Origin: Synchiropus splendidus
Lineage: Eukaryota > Chordata > Actinopteri > Syngnathiformes > Callionymidae
Direction: 5' to 3'
NCBI RefSeq assembly: GCF_027744825.2
Contig: NW_026527055.1
Location: 992,001-1,056,000 of the forward strand
DNA length: 64,000 bases
Shown: positions 40,401 to 51,715 of the stretch, piece by piece
Layout of the letters: every line of letters begins with the position of its first letter
Position numbering within the stretch: position 1 is the first letter of the stretch
Translations under genes and position numbers: made by a program
The notes under the pieces: model-generated
The model's input: the letters and a program-made list of their open reading frames with translations, nothing else
Databases searched by the model: none
Told to the model about the DNA's origin: nothing

Positions 40401-41329
40401 CTCCCACGATAGCAGAAAGGGTCTTTCTAGTAGTTGCACATCAAATCTATGCTGTCTGAAGTGTTTTTCCAAAGTTATCAACATTTTTATGTTTGGCGTT
40501 CCGGAACCCACCTTATCTCAGGCTGAACACGCGTTTTCTGCATTGTGCCATAACTTTGCAGGGAAGCTTCAGAACATGAAATGTTCACCTCCCACTATAG
40601 CAGAAAGGGTCTTTCTAGTAGTTACATAACAAATCTAAGCTGTCTGATGTGTTTTTCCAAAGTTATCAACATTTTTATGTTTGGCGTTCCGGAATCGACC
40701 TTATCTTAGGCTGAAAACGCGTTTTACGCATTGTGCAATAACTTTGCAGGGAAGCTTCAGAACATGAAATGTTCACCTCCCACTATAGCAGAAAGGGTCT
40801 TTCCAGTAGTTGCACATCAAATCTAAGCTGTCTGAAGTGTTTTTCGAAAGTTATCAACATTTTTATGTTTGGCGTTCCGGAATCGACCTAATCTCAGGCT
40901 GAAAACGCGTTTTCTGCAATGTGCCATAACTTTGCAGTGAAGCTTCAGAACATGATATTTTCAACTCCCACTATAGCAGAAAGGCTTTTTCCAGTAGTTG
41001 CACATCAAATCTAAGCTGTCTGAAGTGTTTTTCCAAAGTTATCAACATTTTTATGTTTGGCTTTCCGGAATCGACCTTATCTCAGGCTGAAAACGTGTTT
41101 TCTGCATTGTGCCATAACTTTGCAGGGAAGCCTCAGAACATGAAATTTTCACCTCCCACTATAGCAGAAAGGGTATTTCTAATAGTTGCACATCAAATCT
41201 AAGCTGTTTGAAGTGTTTTTCCAAAGTTATCAACATTTTTATGTTTGGCGTTCCGGAATTGACCTTGTCTCATGCTGAAAACGCGTTTTCTGCATTGTGC
41301 CATAACTTTGCAGGGAAGCTTCAGAACAT

Positions 41330-43535
41330 GAAATTTTCAACTCCCACTATAGCAGAAAGGCTTTTTCCAGTAGTTGCACATCAAATCTAAGCTGTCTGAA
41401 GTGTTTTTCCAAAGTTATCAACATTTTTATGTTTGGCTTTCCGGAATCGACCTTATCTCAGGCTGAAAACGTGTTTTCTGCATTGTGCCATAACTTTGCT
41501 GGGAAGCCTCAGAACATGAAATTTTCACCTCCCACTATAGCAGAAAGGGTATTTCTAATAGTTGCACATCAAATCTAAGCTGTTTGAAGTGTTTTTCCAA
41601 AGTTATCAACATTTTTATGTTTGGCGTTCCGGAACCCACCTTATCTCAGGCTGTAAAAGCGTTTTCTGCATTGTGCCATAACTTTGGAGGGAAGCTTGAG
41701 AACATGAAATTTTCAACTCCCACTACAGCAGAAAGGCTTTTTCCAGTTGTTGCACATCAAATCTAAGCTGTCTGAAGAGTTTTTCCAAAGTTATCAACAT
41801 TTTTATGTTTGGCTTTCCGGAATCCACCCTATCTCAGGCTGTAAACGCGTTTTCAGCATTGTGCCATCACTTTGCAGGAAAGCTGCTGAATATAAAATTT
41901 TCACCTCCCACTATAGCAGAAAGAGTCTTTCTAGTAGTTGCACAACAAATCTAAGCGGTCTGAAGTGTTTTTCGAAAGTTATCAACATTTTTATGTTTGG
42001 CGTTCCGGATCGCACCTTATTGAAAACGCGTTTTCTGCATTGTGCCATAACTTTGCAGGGAATCTTCAGAACATGACATTTAAACACCCCACTATAGGAG
42101 AAAGGGTGTTTATAGTGGTTGCACATCAAATCTAAGCAGTTTGAATTGTTTTTCGAAAGTTATCAACATTCTTATGTTTGGCGTTCCGGAATCGACCATA
42201 TCTCAGGCAGAAAACGCGATTTACGCATTCTGCCATAACTTTGCAGGGAATCTTAAGAACACGAAATTTTCATATCCCTCTATAGCAGAAAGGGTCTTTC
42301 TAGTAGTTGCACATCAAATCTAAGCTGTCTGAAGTGTTTTGCCAAAGTTATCAACATTTTTATGTTTGGTGTTCCGGAATCGACCTTATCTCAGGCTGAA
42401 TACGCGTTTTCTGCATTGTGCCATAACTTTGCAGGGAAACTTCAGAACATAAAATTTTCACCTCCCACTATAGCAGAAAGGGTCTTTCTAGTAGTTGCAC
42501 ATCAAATCTAAGCTGTTTGAAGTATTTTTCCAAAGTTATCAACATTTTTATGTTTGGCTTTCCGGAATCGACCTTATCTCAGGCTGAAAACGTGTTTTCT
42601 GCATTGTGCCATAACTTTGCAGGGAAGCCTCAGAACATGAAATTTTCACCTCCCACTATAGCAGAAAGGGTATTTCTAATAGTTGCACATCAAATCTAAG
42701 CTGTTTGAAGTGTTTTTCCAAAGTTATCAACATTTTTATGTTTGGCGTTCCGGAATTGACCTTGTCTCATGCTGAAAACGCGTTTTCTGCATTGTGCCAT
42801 AACTTTGCAGGGAAGCTTCAGAACATGACATTTCAACATCCCACTATAGCAGAAAGGGTCTTTCTAGTAGTTGCACATCAAATCTAAGCTGTTTGAAGTG
42901 TTTTTCGAAAGTTATCAACATTTTTATGTTTGGCGTTCCGGAATCGACCTTATCTCAGGCTGAAAACGCGTTTTCTGCAATGTGCCATAACTTTGCAGGG
43001 AAGCTTCAGAACATGAAATTTTCAACTCCCACTATAGCAGAAAGGCTTTTTCCAGTAGTTGCACATCAAATCTAAGCTGTCTGAAGTGTTTTTCCAAAGT
43101 TATCAACATTTTTATGTTTGGCTTTCCGGAATCGACCTTATCTCAGGCTGAAAACGTGTTTTCTGCATTGTGCCATAACTTTGCAGGGAAGCCACAGAAC
43201 ATGAAATTTTCACCTCCCACTATAGCAGAAAGGGTATTTCTAATAGTTGCACATCAAATCTAAGCTGTTTGAAGTGTTTTTCCAAAGTTATCAACATTTT
43301 TATGTTTGGCGTTCCGGAACCCACCTTATCTCAGGCTGTAAAAGCGTTTTCTGCATTGTGCCATAACTTTGGAGGGAAGCTTCAGAACATGAAATTTTCA
43401 ACTCCCACTACAGCAGAAAGGCTTTTTCCAGTTGTTGCACATCAAATCTAAGCTGTCTGAAGAGTTTTTCCAAAGTTATCAACATTTTTATGTTTGGCTT
43501 TCCGGAATCCACCTTATCTCAGGCTGTAAAAGCGT
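41330..43535 (+). repeat. 9-monomer higher-order repeat (offset 1685 bp)
   Basis: 41330-41850 recurs at 43015-43535 with an offset of 1685 bp; the starts at 41584 and 41747 recur at 43269 and 43432. Markers are GGCTTTTTCCAG, TATGTTTGGCTTTCCGG and GGCTGTAAAAGCG. Within it, two-monomer alternation of the GGCTTTCCGG and GGCGTTCCGG types is visible. Confidence 0.82.
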
Positions 43536-45329
43536 TTTCTGCATTGTGCCACAACTTTGGAGGGAAGCTTCAGAACATGAAATTTTAACCTGCCACTATA
43601 GCAGAAAGGGTCCTTCTAGTAGTTGCACATCAAATCTAACCTGTCTGAAGTGTTTTTCCAAAGTTATCAACATTCTTATGTTTGGCGTTTCGGAATCAAC
43701 CTTATCTCAGGCTGAAAACGCGTTTTCAGCATTGTGCCATCACTTTGCAGGTAAGCTGCAGAATATAAAATTTTCACCTCCCACTATAGCAGAAAGAGTC
43801 TTTCTAATAGTTGCACAACAAATCTAAGCGGTCTGAAGTGTTTTTCGAAAGTTATCAACATTTTTATGTTTGGCGTTCCGGATCGCACCTTATTGAAAAC
43901 GCCTTTTCTGCATTGTGCAATAACTTTGTAGGGAAGCTTCAGAACATGACATTTAAACATCCCACGATAGCAGAAAGGGTCTTTCTAGTAGTTGCACATC
44001 AAATCTCAGCTGTTTGAAGTGTTTTTCCAAAGTTATCAACATTTTTATGTTTGGCTTTCCGGAATCCACCTTATCTCAGGCTGTAAAAGCGTTTTCTGCA
44101 TTGTGCCATAACTTTGGAGAGAAGCTTCAGAACATGAAATTTTAACCTGCCACTATAGCAGAAAAGGTCCTTCTAGTAGTTGCACATCAAATCTAACCTG
44201 TCTGAAGTGTTTTTCGAAAGTTATCAACATTTTTATGTTTGGCGTTCCGGATCGCACCTTATTGAAAACGCGTTTTCTGCATTGTGCCATAACTTTCCAG
44301 GGAAACTTCAGAACATGACATTTAAACATCCCACGATAGCAGAAAGGGTCTTTCTAGTAGTTGCTCATCAAATCTAAGCAGTTTGAAGTGTTTTTCGAAA
44401 GTTATCAACATTTTTATGTTTGGCGTTCCGGAATCGACCATATCTCAGGCTGAATACGCGTTTTCTGCATTGTGCCATAACTTTGCAGGGAATCTTCAGA
44501 ACATAAAATTTTCACCTCCCACTATAGCAGAAAGGGTCTTTCTAGTAGTTGCACATCAAATCTAAGCTGTTCGAAGTGTTTTTCCAAAGTTATCAACATT
44601 TTTATGTTTGGCGTTCCGGAATCAACCTTATTTCAGGCTGAAAACGCGTTTTACGCATTGCGCGATAACTTTGCAGGAAAGCTTCAGAACATGAAATTTT
44701 CAACTCCCACTACAGCAGAAAGGGTCTTTCTAGTAGTTGCACTTCAAATCTAAGCTGTCTGAAGTGTTTTTCGAAAGTTTTCAACATTTTTATATTTGGC
44801 GTTCCTGAATCGACCTTATCTCAGGCTGAAAACGCGTTTTCTGCATTGTGCCATAACTTTGCAGGGAAACTTCAGAACATGAAATTTTCACCTCCCACTA
44901 TAGCAGAAAGGGTCTTTCTAGTAGTTGCACATCAAATCTAAGCTGTCTGAAGTGTTTTTTCAAAGTTATCATATTTTTATGTTTGGCGTTCCGTAATTGA
45001 CCTTGTCTCATGCTGAAAACGCGTTTTCTGCATTGTGCCATAACTTTGCAGGGAAGCTTCAGAACATGACATTTTCAACTCCCACTATAGCAGAAAGGCT
45101 TTTTCCAGTAGTTGCACATCAAATCTAAGCTGTCTGAAGTGTTTTTCCAAAGATATCAACATTTTTATGTTTGGCTTTCCGGAATCGACCTTATCTCAGG
45201 CTGAAAACGCGTTTCCTGCATTGTGCCATAACTTTGCAGGGAAGCCTCAGAACATGAAATTTTCACCTCCCACTATAGCAGAAAGGGTTTTTCTAATAGT
45301 TGCACATCAAATCTAAGCTGTTTGAAGTG

Positions 45330-45840
45330 TTTTTCAAAAGTTATCAACATTTTTATGTTTGGCGTTCCGGAACCCACCTTATCTCAGGCTGTAAAAGCGT
45401 TTTCTGCATTGTGCCATAACTTTGGAGGGAAGCTTCAGAACATGAAATTTTAACCTGCCGCTATAGCAGAAAGGGTCTTTCCAGTAGTTGCACAACAAAT
45501 CTAAGCGGTCTGAAGTGTTTTTCGAAAGTTATCAACATTTTTATGTTTGGCGTTCTGAAATGAACCTCATCTCAGGCTGAAAACGCGTTTTCTGCATTGT
45601 GCCATAACTTTGCAGGGAACCTTCAGATCATGAAATGTTCATTTCCCACGATAGGTGAAAGGGTCTTTCTAGTAGTTGCATATCAAATCTAAGCTGTCTG
45701 AAGTGTTTGTCCAAAGTTATCAACATTTTTATGTTTGGGGTTCCGGAATCAACCTTATCTCAGGCTGAAAACGCATTTTACGCATTGTGCCATAACTTTG
45801 CAGGAAAGCTTCAGAACATGAAATGTTCACCTCCCACTAT
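45330..45840 (+). repeat. Multi-monomer block with a match 9000 bp away, copy 2
   Basis: Second copy of 36330-36840. A nearby monomer with GTTAACACCATTTTT (about 46474) also has a partner at about 37086, shifted by a further two monomers. The 35-38 kb and 44.6-46.8 kb stretches are therefore related with internal gains or losses. Confidence 0.83.
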
Positions 45841-47243
45841 AGCAGAAAGGGTCTTTCTAGTAGTTGCACATCAAATCTAAGCTGTCTGAAGTGTTTTTTT
45901 CGAAGTTATCAACATTTTTATGTTTGGCGTTCTGGAATCAACCTTATGTGAGGCTGAAAACGTGTTTTCTGCATTGTGCCATAACTTGGCAGGGAAGCTT
46001 CAGAACAAGAAATTTTAACCTCCCACTATAGCAGAAAGGGTCTTTCTAGCAGTTGCACATCAAATCTAAGCTGTCTGAAGTGTTTTTCCAAAGATATCAA
46101 CATTTTTATGTTTGGCGTTCCGGAATCGACCTTATGTGATGCTGCAAACTCGTTTTCTGCATTGTGCCATAACTTTGCAGGGAAGCTTCAGAACATGAAA
46201 TTTTCACCTCCCACGATAGCAGAAAGGGTCTTTCGAGTAGTTGCACATCAAATCTCAGCTGTCTGAAATGTTTTTCAAAAGTTATCAACATTTTGATGTT
46301 TGGCGTTCCGGAATCGACCTTATCTGAGGATGAAAACGCGTTTTACATATTTTGCGATAACTTTGCAGGGAAGCTTCAGAACATGAAATTTTCACCTCCA
46401 ACTATAGCAGAAAGGTTCTTTCTAGTAGTTGCACATCAAATCTAAGCTGTTTGAAGTGTTTTTCCAAAGTTAACACCATTTTTATGTTTGGCGTTCCAGA
46501 AACAACCTTATCTCAGGCTGATAACGCGTTTTACGCAATTTGGCCTAACTTTGCAGGAAAGTTTCAGAACATGAAATTTTCACCTCCCACTATAGCAGAA
46601 AGTGTCTTTCTAGTAGTTGCACATCAAATCTAAGCTGTCTGAAGTGTTTTTCCAAAGTTATCAACATTTTTATGTTTGGCGTTCTGGAACCCACCTTATC
46701 TCAGGCTAAAAACGCGTTTTCTGCATTGTGCCATAACTTTGCAGGGCGACTTCAGAACATGAAATTTTCTCCTCCCACTATATCAGAAAGGGTATTTCTA
46801 GTAGATGCACATCAAATCTAAGTTGTCTGAAGTGTTTTTTCCAAAGTTATCAACATTTTTATGTTTGGCGTTCTGGAACCCACCTAATCTCAAGCTGAAA
46901 ACGCGTTTTCTGCATCGTGCCAAAACTTTTCAGGGAAGCTTCAGAATATGAAATTTTCACGTCCCACAATAGCAGAAAGGGTCTTTCTAGTAGTTGCACA
47001 TCAAATCTAAGCTGTCTGTAGAGTTTTTCCTGAGTTATCAACATTTTTATGTTTGGCGTTCTGAAATCAACCTCATCTCAGGCTGAAAACGCGTTTTACG
47101 CATTGTGCCATTACTTTGCAGGGAAGCTTCAGAACATGATATTTTCACCTCCCACTATAGCAGAAAGGGTCTTTCTCATAGTTGCACATCAAATCTAACC
47201 TGTCTGAAGTGTTTTTCGAAAGTTTTCAACATTTTTTTGTTTG

Positions 47244-47248
47244 GTGTT
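47244..47248. repeat. Target-site duplication, left copy (GTGTT)
   Basis: These five satellite bases stand immediately before the LTR terminus TGTCGTCGGG and are repeated immediately after the other terminus. Taking away the element and one copy rejoins TTTGGTGTTCCTGAAG, a monomer form seen elsewhere in the array. Confidence 0.95.
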
Positions 47249-47490
47249 TGTCGTCGGGTTTAGGTTTTCAAGGTCTTGTGTACAAGGCGATTAGCTATAA
47301 CATAAGCCGTCCCTAGTTCCAAGCACACTACCTCCCTTTGCCTCTCTGGTAAAGGGCCCCTCGGTTGGTCAACTCAGTCAGCCTCTTGTTGCGGACACGG
47401 TTCTAAGACTATAATAAGCATATCAACTATACCTTATTATATTAGTGAGTAGTGTCGGCGCTTCACTGAGCGGGTTATTTAATTAGCCCG

Positions 47491-47508
47491 ACCTGTTAAG
47501 AAACAGGT
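47491..47508 (-). other. Short perfect hairpin in presumed U5
   Basis: ACCTGTT and AACAGGT form a 7-bp stem around a 4-base loop. The sister LTR (61982-61999) keeps the stem and differs only in the loop. Confidence 0.6.
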
Positions 47509-47828
47509 TCTTGACCTTACAATGCTACACCTCTTACCGTAGTCTCTTTACTTAACTTCGTTTAGGGACTCATGATCGGATCCTAAATCCATTCCTTTCA
47601 AATAACATTTTCCCCATAAATGCCTAAAACTACCACCTAATCATTGACACAATAATTCAGGATGGAATAATGCTACCATGTGAGACACTCATTAAATGTG
47701 CAACAGGAGGAAATCAAACAATAACTCACCTATAACCCAATTGATGGTAGTAGGTAGGAGCCAGTTGATTCTTTAGTAGTCAGGGATCAACGCTGTTGTG
47801 CCTTTTCAGTACTTAATTCGTACTCAAT

Positions 47829-47834
47829 TTTATT
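47829..47834 (-). promoter_or_regulatory. Polyadenylation signal AATAAA of the solo LTR
   Basis: TTTATT on the plus strand reads AATAAA on the minus strand, about 520 bases downstream of the TATA box in the element's direction. It is conserved in the sister LTR at 62320-62325. It marks the probable end of R. Confidence 0.6.
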
Positions 47835-47929
47835 TTGTTTTTTGTCACAAAAATGTTTCTTTAAAAAATTAATAAAAGAATAGTAAAAACAGCAAAGTCA
47901 ACCAAAAATAATAAAATCCATAAACTCAA

Positions 47930-47987
47930 GGGTATTGCCAGACGCTGATACCCAACAATATCAAAAGTACCGCCAGACGCTGGTACT
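47930..47987 (-). other. Two hairpins with the same loop and different stems
   Basis: At 47930-47953 GGGTAT pairs with ATACCC; at 47966-47987 AGTACC pairs with GGTACT. Both enclose the identical GCCAGACGCT. They lie about 100 bases upstream of AATAAA on the element strand. The same two structures stand at 62421-62444 and 62457-62478 in the sister LTR. An RNA-structure or protein-binding role is inference. Confidence 0.7.
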
Positions 47988-47993
47988 AGTACA

Positions 47994-48185
47994 TATACTT
48001 CAAAAACCATATAATCAAAAATACTTCAAAAACCGTATAATTAAAAATACTTCAAAACCATATAATCAAAAACACTTCAAAAACCGTATAATTAAGAATA
48101 CTTCAAAACCATATAATCAAAAACACTTCAAAAACCGTATAATTAAGAATACTTCAAAACCATATAATCAAAAACACTTCAATAA
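47994..48185 (-). repeat. 51-bp minisatellite inside the solo LTR
   Basis: Alternating halves, CTTCAAAACCATATAATCAAAA and CTTCAAAAACCGTATAATTAA, make a 51-bp unit present a little under four times. Because 51 is a multiple of three, the plus strand translates as a repeating 17-residue peptide; I regard that as an artefact. The tract lies downstream of the TATA box on the element strand, in the presumed transcribed leader. The sister LTR carries a longer tract. Confidence 0.88.
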
Positions 48186-48354
48186 AAAGGATTAATTCAA
48201 AAATAGTAAAAGAGAAATAAAAGATGAGTTAAAATCAAATGGTCCGAGAGCAAACAGCAAGAGCACCGTCCCAAGATAAGATAAAAACTTACAGCGGACA
48301 GACGCGGGCGAAGATCCAAAAAGAGCAAGAACCCAGGGTCACATCTCCGAGCGC

Positions 48355-48362
48355 TTATATAG
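48355..48362 (-). promoter_or_regulatory. TATA box of the solo LTR
   Basis: On the minus strand this reads CTATATAA inside GCTATATAAGCGCTCGG. It is kept in the sister LTR at 63021-63028 although bases next to it differ. Transcription would start about 25 to 30 bases further on, near 48325-48330, and run toward lower coordinates. Confidence 0.75.
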
Positions 48363-48771
48363 CCACATACGGCTTTGAAGACATACCGACATCCGTTTTC
48401 TCACGCCAAGCCAATTAGTCTTATCTATAACTTATCTTGTTTTTCTCCAGGTGGCCTTTTGAAGTCCTTCCCTCAAAAGGATACATGTTCGGTGATAGAT
48501 CATATTAGTGTCAATTGCGTCAGCACTTACATCATTTTTTACGTCACTGATGCCCGGTTCACCATATTAGGTCAGTACATCCACTCCATTTTGCCAGCAC
48601 GTGCGCACAGGTTCAAACTAAGTTCAAGATGGCCACTCTCTCATGACTTCAAACGAGCGCGCCTACAAGGTCATTCTCAGATCCAAGCACACAGCTGTTC
48701 GTGAGTTCAAACGCGCACGATCAAAAGCATACAGGTTCACTAAAGTTCGAAACATTAAACAATTAATGATA

Positions 48772-48901
48772 AACAATCAGAAACAATATCAAATATTATT
48801 TAGCAGGTCCAATAATGATAAAAACAGAAACAATATCAGATATTATTTAGCAGGTCCATTAATGATAAAAACAGAAACAATATCAAATATTATTTAGCAG
48901 G
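48772..48901 (-). repeat. 47-bp tandem repeats in U3 of the solo LTR
   Basis: The units begin CAGAAACAATATCAAATATT at 48778, 48825 and 48872; the last is cut short at 30 bases. They are AT-rich and lie upstream of the TATA box in the element's direction, where LTR enhancers usually sit. The sister LTR has one unit fewer. Enhancer function is inferred from position only. Confidence 0.85.
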
Positions 48902-48941
48902 TTTTGATTATAATATTTTCGAACTTCCAGTGTATACAACA

Positions 48942-48946
48942 GTGTT
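48942..48946. repeat. Target-site duplication, right copy (GTGTT)
   Basis: Perfect copy of 47244-47248, directly after the LTR terminus ACAACA. The intact pair shows one clean insertion followed by LTR-LTR recombination within the same element. Confidence 0.95.
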
Positions 48947-51715
48947 CCTGAAGCGACCTCATCTCAGGCCGAAAACACGTTTTCTGCATTGTGACATAAC
49001 TTTGCAGGGAAGCTTCAGAACATGAAATTTTCACCTCCCACTATAGCAGAAATGGTCTTTCTAGTAGTTGCACATCAAATCTTAGCGGTCTGATGTGTTG
49101 TTCCAAAGTTATCAACATTTTTATGTTTGGCGTTCCGGAACTCTCCTTATCTCACGCTTAAAACGCGTTTTCTGCATTGTGCCATAACTTTGCAGGGAAG
49201 CTTTAGAACTTAAAATTTTCTCCTCCCACATCAGCAGAAAGGGTATTTCTAGTACTTGCACCTCAAATCTAAGCTGTCTGTAGAGTTTTTCCTGAGTTAT
49301 CAACATTTTTATGTTTGACGTTCCGGAATCGACCTTATCTCAGGCAGAAAACGCGTTTTCTGCATTGTGCCATAACTTTGCAGGGAAGCTTTAGAACATG
49401 AAATTTTCACCTCCCACTAGAGCAGAAAGGGTATTTCTAGTAGTTGCACAACAAATATATGCTGTCTGAAGTGTTTTTCGAAAGTTATCAACATTTTTAT
49501 GTTTGGCGTTCCGGAATCGACCTTATCTCAGGATGAAAAATCGTTTTCTAGATTGTCCCATAACTTTGCAGGGAAGCTTCAGAACATGAAATTCTGACCT
49601 CCCAATATGGCAGAAAGGGTCTTTCTAGTAGTTGCACATCAAATCTAAGCTGTCTGATGTGTTTTTCCAAAGTTATCAACATTTTTATGTTTGGCGTTCT
49701 GGAACCCACCTAATCTCAAGCTGAAAACGCGTTTTCTGCATTGTGCCAAAACTTTTCAGGGAAGCTTCCGAATTAGAAATTTTCACGTCCCACTATAGCA
49801 GAAAGGGTCTTTCTCGTAGTTGCACATAAAATCTAAGTTGTCTGAAGTGTTTTTCCAAAGTTATCAACATTCTTATGTTTGGCGTTCCGGAATCAACCTT
49901 ATCTCAGACTCAAAACGTGTTTTCTGCATTGTGCCATAACTTTGCAGGGAAACTTCAGAACATGAAATTTTCACCTCCAACTATAGCAGAAAGGGTCTTT
50001 CTAGTAGTTGCACATCAAATCTAAGCTGTTTGTAGTGTTTTTCCAAAGTTAACACCATTCTTATGTTTGGCGTTCCGGAATCAACCATATCTTAGGCTGA
50101 CAACATGTTTTCCTCATTGTGCCATAACTTTGCAGGCAAACTTCAGAACATGACATTTCCACATCCCACGATAGCAGAAAGGGTTTTTCTAGTAGTTGCA
50201 CATCAAATCTAAGCTGTTTGAAGTGTTTTTCAGAAGTTATCAACATTTTTATGTTTGGCGTTCCGGAATCGACCTTATCTCAGGCTGAAAACGCGTTTTA
50301 CGCATTATGCCATAACTTTGCAGGAAAGCTTCAGAACATGAAATTTTCACCTCCCACTATACTAGAAAGGGTCTTTCTAGTACTTGCACATCAAATCTAA
50401 GCTGTCTGAAGTGTTTTTCCGAAGTTATTAAGATTTTTATGTTTGGCGTTCCGGAATTGACCTTATGTGAGGCTGAACACGAGTTTTCTGCATTGTGCCA
50501 TAACTTTGCAGGGAAGCTTCAGAACATGAAAATTTCACCTCCCACTATAGCAGAAAGGGTCTTTCTCGCATGTGCACATCAAATCGAAGCTGTCTGAAGT
50601 GTTTTTCCAAAGTTATCAACATTTTTATGTTTGGCGTTCTGGAACCCACCTTATCTCAGGCTGAAAACGCGTTTTCTGCATTGTGCCATAACTTTGCAGG
50701 GAGACTTCAGAACATGAAATTTTCTCCTCCCACTATAGCAGAAAGGGTCTTTCTAGTAGTTGCACATCAAAACTAAGCTGTCGGAAGTGTTTTTCCAAAG
50801 TTATCAACATTTTTATGTTTGGCGTTCTGGAACCCACCTTATCTCAGGCTGAAAACGCGTTTTCTGCATTGTGCCATAACTTTGCAGGGAGACTTCAGAA
50901 CATCAAATTTTCTCCTCCCACTATAGCAGAAAGGGTCTTTCTAGTAGTTGCACATCAAATCTAAGTTGTCTGAAGTGTTTTTCCAAAGTTATCAACATTC
51001 TTATGTTTGGCGTTCCGCAATCAAACTTATCTCAAGCTGAAAACGCGTTTTACGCAATTTGCCATAACTTTGCAGGAAAGCCTCAGAACATGAAATTTTC
51101 ACGTCCCATATAGCAGAAAGGGTCTTTCTAGTAGTTGCACATCAAATCTAAGCTGTCTGTAGAGTTTTTCCTGAGTTATCAACATTTTTATGTTTGGCGT
51201 TCTGAAATCAACCTCATCTCAGGATGAAAAATCGTTTTCTGCATTGTCCCATAACTTTGCAGGGAAGCTTCAGTACATGAAATGTTCTCCTCCCACTATA
51301 GCAGAAAGGGTCTTTCTCGTAGTTGCACATCAAATCTAAGCTGTCTGAAGTGTTTTTCCAAAGTTATCAACATTTTTATGTTTGGCGTTCTGGAACCCTC
51401 CTTATCTCAGGCTGAAAACGCGTTTTCTGCATTGTGCCATAACTTTGCAGGGAAGCTTCAGAACATGAAATTTTCACCTCCCACTATAGCAGAATGGGTC
51501 TTTCTAGTAGTTGCACATCAAATCTAAGCTGTTTGAAGTGTTTTTCCAAAGTTAACACCATTTTTATGATTGGCGTTCCAGAAACAACCCTATCTCAGAC
51601 TGAAAACGTTTTTTCTGCATTGTGCCATAACTTTGCAGGGAAACTTCAGAACATGAAATTTTCACCTCCAACTATAGCAGAAAGGGTCTTTCTAGTAGTT
51701 GCACATCAAATCTAA

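Larger units (their letters stand above)
1..47248 (+). repeat. 188-bp satellite array, left part
   Basis: About 251 tandem monomers of 188 bp lie head to tail in one orientation; I saw no inverted monomer. Nearly every monomer shows the landmarks AAGCTTCAGAACATG, CACCTCCCACTATAGCAG, GTTGCACATCAAATCTAAG, CAAAGTTATCAACATT and GCGTTCCGGAA. Monomers fall into variant types after TTCCGGAA: GAATCGACC, GAATCAACC, GAACCCACC, and a TTCTGAAATCAACCTCATC type that loses the dyad. Most length changes are small, 1 to 7 bases. Stretches outside the higher-order blocks listed separately (about 4400-6050, 17480-19170, 22.6-25.0 kb, 31.2-36.3 kb and 46-47.2 kb) hold only ordinary, irregularly mixed monomers. 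The short open frames on both strands are repeat artefacts, not genes. The array is open at the left window edge. A centromeric or pericentromeric role is possible but not shown. Confidence 0.97.
47249..48941 (-). mobile_element. Solo LTR of a retrotransposon (1693 bp)
   Basis: The ends are TGTCGTC... and ...TATACAACA on the plus strand, which read 5'-TGTTG...CGACA-3' on the minus strand, with GTGTT duplicated on both sides. There is no internal coding region, so this is one LTR left after recombination between the two LTRs of a full element. The minus-strand orientation is inferred from the sister copy at 61740 (polypurine tract and open frame) and from the TATA box and AATAAA on that strand. 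Order on the minus strand: U3 with 47-bp repeats, TATA box, 51-bp minisatellite, paired hairpins, AATAAA, U5. The superfamily is not certain; 5-bp duplications fit Ty3/Gypsy, BEL/Pao or Copia. Confidence 0.93.

Noticed and set aside
1..47248. CRISPR-like array
   Set aside because: The repeats are contiguous 188-bp units with no unique spacers and no cas genes.
47360..47410. tRNA-like stretch (GGTTGGTCAACTCAGTCAGCC) in the LTR
   Set aside because: It is only loosely like an A box; I could not find a cloverleaf or a B box, and it is part of a conserved LTR.
47935..48195. Open frame with a repeated 17-residue peptide (KPYNQKHFKN type), also at 62426-62764
   Set aside because: It is a translation of the 51-bp minisatellite on the strand opposite to the element, and the period happens to be a multiple of three.
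48375..48897. Plus-strand frames inside the LTR
   Set aside because: They lie antisense to the element in its U3, are not preserved in the sister LTR because of indels, and show no recognisable domain.
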